Part shown: one piece after another, positions 6,723 through 12,138 of the stretch | Layout of the letters: every line of letters begins with the position of its first letter | How positions within the stretch are numbered: the first letter of the stretch is position 1 | Assembly: GCA_900554905.1 (NCBI GenBank) | Contig: USJB01000013.1 | Span: 1 to 12,138, forward strand | Reading direction: 5' to 3' | Length of the DNA: 12,138 bases | DNA from: an uncultured Collinsella sp. | GTDB taxonomy: Bacteria; Actinomycetota; Coriobacteriia; Coriobacteriales; Coriobacteriaceae | The notes under the pieces: generated by a model | What the model was told of the DNA's origin: nothing | Seen by the model: the letters and a program-made list of their open reading frames with translations, nothing else | The model's database searches: none | Made by a program: the position numbers and the translations under genes

Positions 6723-7925
6723 ATGGACGCTAAGTTTACCGAGCTCGTCGAGCAGCTGAACGGCCTCGATTTTAAGGGTATGTACGGCAGCGACTTCCTG
6801 CACACTTGGGACAAGACCACCGATGAGCTCAAGGCTCTCTACATCGTCGCCGACGCCCTGCGCGAGCTGCGCGAGAACAACGTCTCGTCCAAGATCTTCG
6901 ACTCGGGCCTGGCCGTCTCCCTGTTCCGCGACAACTCCACCCGTACGCGCTTCTCCTTCTCTAAGGCTGCCAACCTGCTCGGCCTTGAGCTGCAGGACCT
7001 GGACGAGAAGAAGTCCCAGATCGCTCACGGCGAGACCGTCCGCGAGACCGCTACCATGATCTCCTTCATGGCCGACGTCATCGGCATCCGCGATGACATG
7101 TACATCGGCAAGGGCGACGCCTACATGGCCGAGGTCTCCGAGTCCGTGCAGCAGGCTTACGAGGACGGCGTTCTGGATCACCGTCCCACGCTCATCTCCC
7201 TGCAGTCCGATTCCGACCACCCCACGCAGTCCTCTGCCGACATGCTCTACCTCATCAACGAGTTTGGCGGCCTCGAGAACCTCAAGGGCAAGAAGGTTGC
7301 CGTCACCTGGGCCTATTCGCCCTCTTACGGCAAGCCGCTGTCCTGCCCGCAGTCGCTGATCAGCCTGCTGCCCCGCTTTGGCATGGACGTCACCCTGGCT
7401 CACCCCGAGGGCTACGACCTCATGCCCGAGGTCGTCGAGCGCGCCAAGGGCTATGCCGCCGAGTCCGGCACCACCTTTAAGCAGGTCAACACCATGGCCG
7501 AGGCCTTCGAGGGCGCCGACATCGTGATCCCCAAGAGCTGGGCTCCGTTTGCCGCCATGGAGAAGCGCACCAACCTGTACGCCGAGGGCGACGACGCCGG
7601 CATCGCAGCGCTCGAGAAGGAGCTGCTCGCCCAGAACGCCACCCATCAGGACTGGTGCTCCACGACCGAGCTCATGGAGAAGACTGCCAACGGCCAGGAC
7701 ACCATCTTTATGCACCCGCTGCCCGCCGACATCTCCGGTGTCTCCTGCGAGCACGGCGAGGTTAACGCCGACGTCTTCGACATGCACCGCGTGGGCATGT
7801 ACAAGGAGGCCAGCTACAAGCCGTATGCCATCGCTGCCATGATGTTCCTGCAGAAGGTTGCCGATCCCGCCGCTACCCTCAAGGCCCTCGACGAGCGCAA
7901 CACCGCCCGTTGGTTCCAGGCCTAA
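6723..7925 (+). CDS. ygeW: YgeW-type knotted carbamoyltransferase
   Basis: 400 residues (E. coli YgeW is of similar size). It carries the transcarbamylase carbamoyl-phosphate signature STRTR (72-76), HGET (102-105), HPTQ (166-169) and HPLP (331-334). The long knotted C-terminal part and the SDSDHPTQSSADMLYL and AYSPSYGKP segments fit the YgeW branch rather than ornithine or aspartate transcarbamylase. The start at 6723 has GAAAGGA seven bases upstream; a longer in-frame reading from a TTG at 6537 gives an implausible Pro/Arg-rich tail without a binding site. Proposed role: phosphorolysis of a ureido compound (2,3-ureidopropionate type) to 2,3-diaminopropionate for YgeX plus carbamoyl phosphate for the next gene, carbamate kinase, only 14 bases downstream. 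That substrate is accepted from cluster logic, not visible in the sequence. Confidence 0.95.
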   Translation: MDAKFTELVEQLNGLDFKGMYGSDFLHTWDKTTDELKALYIVADALRELRENNVSSKIFDSGLAVSLFRDNSTRTRFSFSKAANLLGLELQDLDEKKSQIAHGETVRETATMISFMADVIGIRDDMYIGKGDAYMAEVSESVQQAYEDGVLDHRPTLISLQSDSDHPTQSSADMLYLINEFGGLENLKGKKVAVTWAYSPSYGKPLSCPQSLISLLPRFGMDVTLAHPEGYDLMPEVVERAKGYAAESGTTFKQVNTMAEAFEGADIVIPKSWAPFAAMEKRTNLYAEGDDAGIAALEKELLAQNATHQDWCSTTELMEKTANGQDTIFMHPLPADISGVSCEHGEVNADVFDMHRVGMYKEASYKPYAIAAMMFLQKVADPAATLKALDERNTARWFQA

Positions 7926-7939
7926 AGCTGGGCTGAGAA

Positions 7940-8890
7940 ATGGCTAAGCGTATCGTTGTCGCCCTGGGCGGAAACGCCCTCGGCGCCAACCTTCCCGAGC
8001 AGATGGAGGCCGTCAAGACGACTTCCAAGGCTATCGTCGACCTGATCGAGGAGGGCAACGAGGTCGTCGTCGTGCATGGCAACGGTCCCCAGGTGGGCAT
8101 GATCGCCAACGCGATGGCTGAGCTCACGCGCTCTAATCCTCAGAAGTACGTTCCCTGCCCCTTGTCCGTTTGCGGCGCCATGAGCCAGGGCTACATTGGC
8201 TATGACCTGCAAAATGCGCTGCGCGAGGAAATGCTCGACCGCAATATCGACAAGGGCGTCGCCACCGTGCTCACCCAGGTCGAGGTTGCGGCAGACGACC
8301 CGGCCTTTGCCGACCCGGTCAAGCCGATTGGTCCGTGGATGAGCGAGGCCGAGGCCAAGGAGCTGGAGGCCGACCGCGGCTACCAGTTCATCCACGACGA
8401 GAAGCAGGGCTTCCGTCGCGTGGTTGCCTCGCCCAAGCCCGTGAACATCGTCGAGCTCGACACCATCAAGTCGCTCGTCGAGTCCAACCACGTGGTGATC
8501 TCCTGCGGCGGTGGCGGTATTCCCGTCACCAAGGCCCAGGGCAACCACCTTAAGGGCGCTGCCGCCGTCATCGATAAGGACTTTGCGGCCGAGAAGCTCG
8601 CCGAGCAGCTCGACGCCGATGCCCTGATTATCCTGACGGCCGTGGAGAAGGTTGCCATTGGCTTTGGCACCGACCACGAGCAGTGGCTCGACACGCTGAC
8701 TGCGGCTGACGTAAAGCGTCTGTCCGAGGCCAACGAGTTCGGTCGTGGCTCCATGCTGCCCAAGGTCCAGGCCGCCTCGACGTTTGCCGAGAGCAAGCCG
8801 GGCCGCACGGCGCTCATCACGCTGCTCGAGAAGGCGCGTGACGGTCTTGCCGGCAAGACCGGTACCACGTTTACCGGCGACGCTGAGTAG
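7940..8890 (+). CDS. arcC: Carbamate kinase
   Basis: 316 residues, normal length for the family. It transfers phosphate from carbamoyl phosphate to ADP, giving ATP plus carbamate, which decays to ammonia and CO2 (EC 2.7.2.2). Typical motifs: VALGGNALG at the N-terminus (7-15), VVHGNGPQVGMI, the central SCGGGGIPV, and VIDKDFAAEKLAEQLDADALIILTAV ahead of the C-terminal GSMLPKVQAA. The ribosome binding site is weak (GCTGAG four bases upstream), and the 14-base gap after ygeW suggests translational coupling. No arginine deiminase or ornithine carbamoyltransferase is nearby; the YgeW neighbour argues for a purine/ureide role, corresponding to YqeA in E. coli-like clusters, rather than arginine fermentation. 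A terminator follows directly. Confidence 0.95.
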   Translation: MAKRIVVALGGNALGANLPEQMEAVKTTSKAIVDLIEEGNEVVVVHGNGPQVGMIANAMAELTRSNPQKYVPCPLSVCGAMSQGYIGYDLQNALREEMLDRNIDKGVATVLTQVEVAADDPAFADPVKPIGPWMSEAEAKELEADRGYQFIHDEKQGFRRVVASPKPVNIVELDTIKSLVESNHVVISCGGGGIPVTKAQGNHLKGAAAVIDKDFAAEKLAEQLDADALIILTAVEKVAIGFGTDHEQWLDTLTAADVKRLSEANEFGRGSMLPKVQAASTFAESKPGRTALITLLEKARDGLAGKTGTTFTGDAE

Positions 8891-8906
8891 GCATATCTGC
8901 ACCATT

Positions 8907-8942
8907 GAGGAGGGTGCCCTGCGTCGCGGGGCGCCCTCCTTT
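8907..8942 (+). terminator. Factor-independent terminator after carbamate kinase
   Basis: GGAGGGTGCCC (8909-8919) and GGGCGCCCTCC (8929-8939) form an 11-bp stem with one G-T wobble and a 9-nt loop; A8908/T8940 can add a pair, and TTT ends at 8942. The T-tract is short but the stem is very GC-rich. It splits the cluster into an upstream (ygeX to arcC) and a downstream (mocA-hyuA) transcript. Confidence 0.85.
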
Positions 8943-9014
8943 GTGCTATGGAGAGCCAAGGGGCGTTCGCTGGAAAAACGAGCGCATGCCTGTTCCGACG
9001 GAGTGTGAGCTTGG

Positions 9015-9020
9015 TATGGT
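9015..9020 (+). promoter_or_regulatory. Possible extended -10 for the mocA-hyuA unit
   Basis: TATGGT preceded by TGG (extended -10 style) lies about 50 nt before the mocA start, with a poor -35 (TTCCGA) 16 nt upstream. A second AT-containing hexamer, TATAGC, lies at 9024-9029. A promoter is expected here because a terminator precedes it, but neither match is strong. Confidence 0.25.
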
Positions 9021-9068
9021 GGGTATAGCAACTATGGCGTCCAAGGCAGCCAGGGGAGGTTTGCGGAG

Positions 9069-9683
9069 ATGAAACTTGGTTGCGTGATTATGGCCTCGGG
9101 CGAGGGCAAGCGGTTTGGCTCTAACAAGATGCTCGCCGATATCTATGGCGAGCCGCTGATTGCCCGGACCATCGATTCGGTTCCCCGGGGCTTTGACGTC
9201 GTGGTTTCGACGCGTTGGCCCGAGGTCGCTCAGATTTGCGAGGACAAGCATTGCCCGTGTGTGCTGCACGATGGCGAGCTGCGCAGCGAAAGCGTCCGTG
9301 CGGGCCTTTCATGGGGAGTCGAACGCAACTGGAAAGGTTGCCTCTTTTTGCCGGGCGACCAGCCGCTCGTGAGTTCGGGTTCTTTTGAGGCTATGGTTCG
9401 TGCGTTTGACGAGTGTGGCCGCAAACATCCGGTGCGTCTTGCGTGCAACGGTGAGCCTTCGAGCCCGGTGCTCTTTCCGGCGGAACTGTTCGATGCACTT
9501 ATGTGTCTTGAGGGCAAGGACGGCGGCGGTTCGATCCTCAAGGACCGTACCGACGTGGTGCTGGTCGAGGCGCGTGCCTACGAGCTGTGGGACGTCGATA
9601 CCGCCAAGGGACAGCAACGCATAACGGAGCATATCGCCGCCTGCTCGTATTTTGATCGCGTGGCCAACTGCATCAATCAATAA
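9069..9683 (+). CDS. mocA: MocA/YgfJ-like molybdenum cofactor nucleotidyltransferase
   Basis: 204 residues. A MobA-like NTP-transferase fold is shown by the N-terminal nucleotide-binding loop ASGEGKRFGSNKML (9-22), LPGDQPLV (94-101, with metal-binding D97) and WDVDTAKG near the C-terminus (174-181). GGAGG lies nine bases before the ATG. Relatives such as E. coli MocA/YgfJ attach CMP to molybdopterin for xanthine-dehydrogenase-type hydroxylases; in clusters with yqeB and yqeC the protein is thought to serve the selenium-dependent hydroxylases. Two cysteines (C61, C64) sit in EDKHCPCVLHDGE, a detail not required by the family. The stop is nine bases before hyuA, so the two are co-transcribed. 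MobA activity (GMP) is less likely given the neighbours. Confidence 0.85.
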   Translation: MKLGCVIMASGEGKRFGSNKMLADIYGEPLIARTIDSVPRGFDVVVSTRWPEVAQICEDKHCPCVLHDGELRSESVRAGLSWGVERNWKGCLFLPGDQPLVSSGSFEAMVRAFDECGRKHPVRLACNGEPSSPVLFPAELFDALMCLEGKDGGGSILKDRTDVVLVEARAYELWDVDTAKGQQRITEHIAACSYFDRVANCINQ

Positions 9684-9692
9684 GGAGCAATT

Positions 9693-11060
9693 ATGATCAT
9701 CATCAAAAACGGCGCGCTCGTGACGCCCCAGGGGCTTCGCCGCGCCGATCTTGCCATGGAGGGCGATAAGATTGTGCGGATTGCCGCAGCGATTGAGCCG
9801 GGCGCCGACGATACCGTCGAGGACGCCGCGGGCTGCTGGGTGTTTCCCGGCTTTATCGACGGCCACACGCACATGCAGTGCTGGACTGGCATGGATTGGA
9901 CAGCCGATAGCTTTGAAACCGGCACGCGTGCGGCTGCCTGCGGCGGTACGACGACCATCGTGGACTACGCGACGGCTGATCGCGGCGTGACCATGCCCGA
10001 TGCCTTGGCCGAGTGGCATCGCCGTGCCGACGGAACCTGCACGGCCAACTACGCCTTTCATATGGCACTCGCCGAGTGGAATGAACGCAACCGCGCCGAT
10101 CTTTCGGCTATGCGCGAGGCGGGCGTATCGTCGTTTAAGACCTACTTTGCCTACGATCATTTGCGCCTGGACGATGCCGAGACGCTCGAGGTGCTCGAGG
10201 AGCTCAAGCGTATTGGCGGCATACTGTGCGTGCATTGCGAGAACGGTACGCTGGTGAATGAGCTGCAGAAGCGCGTGTACGAGCAGGGGATTCATGGACC
10301 CGAGGGGCATGCGCTCAGCCGCCCGGACGTGTGTGAGGCCGAAGCCGTGAGCCGCCTGCTGTATCTGGCGCACCTGGCCGGCGACGCCCCAGTCAACGTG
10401 GTGCACCTTTCGACCAAGTTGGGGCTCGAGGCCATTCGTGCGGCCAAGGCGCGCGGGCAGAAGAATATCTATGTCGAGACCTGCCCTCAGTATCTGATGC
10501 TCGACGACACCTGCTATCTGGAGCAGGGCGAGGACGGCTTTGCGGGCGCCAAGTACGTGATGAGCCCGCCGCTGCGCCATGCCGGTGACCGTGCCGCGTT
10601 GCGCGAGGCGCTTGTAGCCGGCGAGATCGATACGATTGCAACCGATCATTGCAGCTTTAACCTGCACGGGCAAAAGGACCGCGGGCGCGACGACTTCCGC
10701 GCGATTCCCAACGGCGGGCCCGGCGTGGAGCATCGTCCCGTCGCGATTGTCACGAGCTTTGAGGGCCAGCTGGGCCCCGAGGACCTCTGCCGCTTGATGA
10801 GCGAGAACCCGGCGCGCGTTTTTGGCATGTATCCGCGCAAGGGCTGTCTTGCCGAGGGCTCCGATGCCGACGTGTGCGTGTGGGATCCCAAAGCGCGTTG
10901 GACGATCAGCGCCGCGACACAGCATCAGGCCGTGGACTACACGCCGCTCGAGGGCTTTGAGGCACATGGCCGCGCCAAGGCCGTGTTTGTGAACGGCGTG
11001 CTGGTGGCGCGCGATGGCGAGCCCACCGGAGCCCAACCCGGCCGCTACGTGCCCCGCTAG
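9693..11060 (+). CDS. hyuA: Hydantoinase/dihydropyrimidinase family amidohydrolase
   Basis: 455 residues, usual length. All six di-metal centre positions of the cyclic amidohydrolases are present at the expected spacing: H58 and H60 in DGHTHMQ, K149 in SSFKTYFAY (the carboxylated lysine), H181 in LCVHCENG, H238 in VNVVHLST and D318 in IATDHCSF. GGTTTIVDYA (84-93) and the late ENPARVFGMYPRKG and SDADVCVWDP regions are also typical. AGGAG five bases upstream fixes the start. The family opens cyclic amides such as hydantoins and dihydropyrimidines; hyuA is a known member of the gut anaerobic purine/urate gene set, so an opened purine or imidazolone-type ring is the likely substrate. The residues after the HxH motif (CWTGMDW) differ from the MPFGGT-like loop of classical dihydropyrimidinases, hinting at a different substrate. 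Confidence 0.93.
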   Translation: MIIIKNGALVTPQGLRRADLAMEGDKIVRIAAAIEPGADDTVEDAAGCWVFPGFIDGHTHMQCWTGMDWTADSFETGTRAAACGGTTTIVDYATADRGVTMPDALAEWHRRADGTCTANYAFHMALAEWNERNRADLSAMREAGVSSFKTYFAYDHLRLDDAETLEVLEELKRIGGILCVHCENGTLVNELQKRVYEQGIHGPEGHALSRPDVCEAEAVSRLLYLAHLAGDAPVNVVHLSTKLGLEAIRAAKARGQKNIYVETCPQYLMLDDTCYLEQGEDGFAGAKYVMSPPLRHAGDRAALREALVAGEIDTIATDHCSFNLHGQKDRGRDDFRAIPNGGPGVEHRPVAIVTSFEGQLGPEDLCRLMSENPARVFGMYPRKGCLAEGSDADVCVWDPKARWTISAATQHQAVDYTPLEGFEAHGRAKAVFVNGVLVARDGEPTGAQPGRYVPR

Positions 11061-11077
11061 CAGCAAAGATGCCGTGT

Positions 11078-11164
11078 CCCCTCCTCAGTTGCGGTGAAAT
11101 ACGGACTGTTTGCGGCCGTCGGGCGGCCAAACAGTCCGTATTTCACCGCAACTGAGGAGATGGG
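11078..11164. repeat. Near-perfect long palindrome with 32-bp arms between hyuA and yqeC
   Basis: Arms 11081-11112 and 11128-11159 are exact inverted copies over 32 bp. Inside, a two-base bulge and four more pairs lead to a five-base loop; outside, CCC (11078-11080) can pair with GGG (11162-11164) past a two-base bulge. It lies in the 109-bp gap between convergent stops, so it could terminate both transcripts, but it lacks T-runs and is much longer and more perfect than usual terminators. A dispersed palindromic (REP- or MITE-like) element is an alternative. No flanking target duplication is evident. Copy number cannot be judged from this window. Confidence 0.85.
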
Positions 11165-11169
11165 GCCGG

Positions 11170-11904
11170 CTACTTGAGGCTGCTGGCGACGACGGGGCGG
11201 TCGAGAGCTGCCTCGAAGCGGTCGGCCATCGTGGGGTCGCTGAGCGTGTCGACTTGGTTGAGCATGACGCGTGCGGTGCTGAGTTTCAGCGCCTGCATCT
11301 CGGCATTGAGCACCTGGGCGACGCGCTCGGGCGTGGCGATGTCGGTGAGCTCGCAGCCGCAACGCTCGCAAAAGAGCTCGGGGCGGTGGACGGCTTCGTT
11401 GATGGGCTTGCTGAGTCCCGAGGCGCCGACGAGCCAGATGACGTTGGCCGTGCCGGCGGGAATTACCGGCTCCCAGGCGGCATGCGCCTTGAGCGGGAGT
11501 CGCTTGCTACCGTCTGCCTCGGCCAACACATAGTCAAAGCGCTGTGCCAGCCCGCCGAGTGGCTCGGCGGGGGCGGAGAGCTTGCCTGTCTCCGGGTCCA
11601 AGACGCCTGCCTGGCAGATGCCTCCGCGTGCAAGGCCCGCGCAGGCCTCGCAGGTGCAACCGGGGACATGCGAGGCGCCCGGCTTCCAAGGCGCGGCGTC
11701 CAGGCGACGATTCGACCCGTCCCATGGCACGCCGGCAACGGGAAGCATATGCGTGGTGGTGCAGAGGAGCACGCGGCCGCCAGCGCGCATGAGCTCAAGA
11801 CCCAGCGTTTTGAGCAACGTCGACTTGCCGCCGCTGCCGATAATCGCGGTAATGCCCGGCTCGATCCTGAGCGCCGAGGTAAGATTGCCGCTAACCGTTT
11901 CCAT
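11170..11904 (-). CDS. yqeC: YqeC, putative selenium-dependent hydroxylase accessory protein
   Basis: 244 residues. A P-loop GSGGKST (23-29) follows a short lead, then CTTTHM (48-53) and the family signature EADGSKRLPLKAHAAWEPVIP (129-149), with a late MLNQVDT (214-220) resembling the NKxD base-recognition motif. YqeC is a predicted nucleotide-binding protein found only with selenium-dependent molybdenum hydroxylases; its biochemical role is unproven. The start at 11904 has only a weak site (GGCGG seven bases upstream) but places the P-loop normally. Unusual are two cysteine groups: C83, C85, C88, C97 and C179, C182, C184, which could bind zinc or an iron-sulfur cluster. It is convergent with hyuA and divergent from yqeB. 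Confidence 0.9.
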   Translation of the reverse strand: METVSGNLTSALRIEPGITAIIGSGGKSTLLKTLGLELMRAGGRVLLCTTTHMLPVAGVPWDGSNRRLDAAPWKPGASHVPGCTCEACAGLARGGICQAGVLDPETGKLSAPAEPLGGLAQRFDYVLAEADGSKRLPLKAHAAWEPVIPAGTANVIWLVGASGLSKPINEAVHRPELFCERCGCELTDIATPERVAQVLNAEMQALKLSTARVMLNQVDTLSDPTMADRFEAALDRPVVASSLK

Positions 11905-11917
11905 CTGTTCACCGCCG

Positions 11918-11924
11918 TATAATA
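11918..11924. promoter_or_regulatory. Overlapping divergent -10 boxes for yqeC and yqeB
   Basis: The plus strand reads TATAAT at 11918-11923, a perfect -10 for yqeB. The minus strand reads TATTAT over 11919-11924, a five-of-six -10 for yqeC, only 15 bases before its ATG. Neither has a good -35 at standard spacing. If both are used, polymerase can occupy only one at a time, making the pair mutually exclusive. Confidence 0.4.
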
Positions 11925-11950
11925 CTGTGATAATAAATAATCATCAGAGT

Positions 11951-11969
11951 AGCGGTCGAACCGCTTTTG
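11951..11969 (+). other. Small hairpin followed by T4 in the yqeB leader
   Basis: AGCGGT and ACCGCT (11951-11956 and 11960-11965) form a 6-bp stem with a CGA triloop; the stem's last T starts a TTTT run at 11965-11968. It would lie in the leader of the plus-strand transcript. It is short for a terminator, but an attenuator cannot be excluded. Confidence 0.25.
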
Positions 11970-12006
11970 CTCTGCTCAAACCGTAGCACAGGGAGGTGCC
12001 CCGGGA

Positions 12007-12138
12007 ATGCTCGTTTATGTTCGCGGCGCCGGCGATATCGCCACGGGTGTCGCCGCTCGCTTGGTGCACGCCGGCGTGTCGGTCGTTATGGCCGATATCG
12101 CGGTTCCCACGTGCATCCGCCGCACAATCAGTTTTTGC
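12007..12138 (+). CDS. yqeB: YqeB, selenium-dependent molybdenum cofactor biosynthesis protein (C-terminus missing, cut by window end)
   Basis: Only the first 44 codons are present. They read through VRGAGDIATGVAARLVHAG, a Rossmann-type nucleotide-binding start, then MADIAVPTCIRRTISF, both characteristic of YqeB/EF2563-type proteins. GGAGGT lies nine bases before the ATG at 12007. YqeB is required with YqeC-type partners for selenium-dependent molybdenum hydroxylases and is thought to act in maturing the cofactor or inserting selenium. It starts a plus-strand unit that probably continues to the right, where a hydroxylase or further cofactor genes may be found. Confidence 0.9.
   Translation, partial: MLVYVRGAGDIATGVAARLVHAGVSVVMADIAVPTCIRRTISFC

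Noticed and set aside
3715..9031. Chain of long open frames on the minus strand opposite ygeX, ygeY, ygeW and arcC
   Set aside because: They are by-products of strong codon bias: the proteins are low-complexity (Val/Gly/Leu/His-rich), have no ribosome binding sites and no family resemblance, while the plus-strand genes are unmistakable.
9309..11066. 585-codon open frame on the minus strand opposite mocA and hyuA
   Set aside because: It is the mirror of the hyuA frame; hyuA has all catalytic residues and a good ribosome binding site.
1..12138. tRNA, rRNA, CRISPR array, insertion sequence, attachment site
   Set aside because: No cloverleaf, spaced direct-repeat array, transposase or integrase-like protein was seen on either strand.

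Overview
The window looks like chromosomal DNA of a gut coriobacterium, most likely Collinsella or a close relative. The evidence is high GC content with a strong preference for C-ending codons, Shine-Dalgarno-led genes, and an anaerobic selenium/molybdenum purine-type gene set of the kind known from gut anaerobes. The genus call is inference from style and gene content, because no rRNA or other marker gene is present.

Left part (1-2915, mostly minus strand): a secreted protein with tandem Ig-like repeats whose C-terminus runs off the left edge (1-841). A stretch with no credible gene follows (842-1165). Next come an unrecognised 140-residue protein with a possibly structured mRNA leader (1166-1588), a strong terminator (1735-1776), and a Pro-rich protein with one membrane segment (1806-2792). 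None of these has an obvious link to the metabolic cluster.

Central part (2916-8942): a YheO/DauR-like PAS-HTH regulator on the minus strand is divergent from ygeX (diaminopropionate ammonia-lyase), ygeY (M20 metallohydrolase), ygeW (knotted carbamoyltransferase) and carbamate kinase. The shared 277-bp intergenic region holds a 16-bp inverted repeat with one mismatch that looks like an operator. A factor-independent terminator closes this unit just after carbamate kinase.

Right part (8943-12138): a MocA-like nucleotidyltransferase and a hydantoinase/dihydropyrimidinase (hyuA) form a second tight plus-strand unit. A near-perfect 32-bp-arm palindrome lies between hyuA and the convergent yqeC. 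yqeC and yqeB (the latter cut by the right edge) diverge from a short region with overlapping -10 boxes.

Taken together, 3847-12138 is the selenium-dependent molybdenum hydroxylase accessory and anaerobic purine/urate-degradation type locus known from E. coli (the yge/ygf/yqe region) and gut Bacillota. The working model is as follows. MocA, YqeC and YqeB mature a selenium-containing molybdenum cofactor for a hydroxylase encoded outside the window. HyuA and YgeY hydrolyse opened-ring amides. YgeW phosphorolyses a ureido compound to diaminopropionate plus carbamoyl phosphate. YgeX deaminates diaminopropionate to pyruvate and ammonia. Carbamate kinase recovers ATP. The family assignments are solid; the exact substrates of HyuA and YgeY in this organism are inference.
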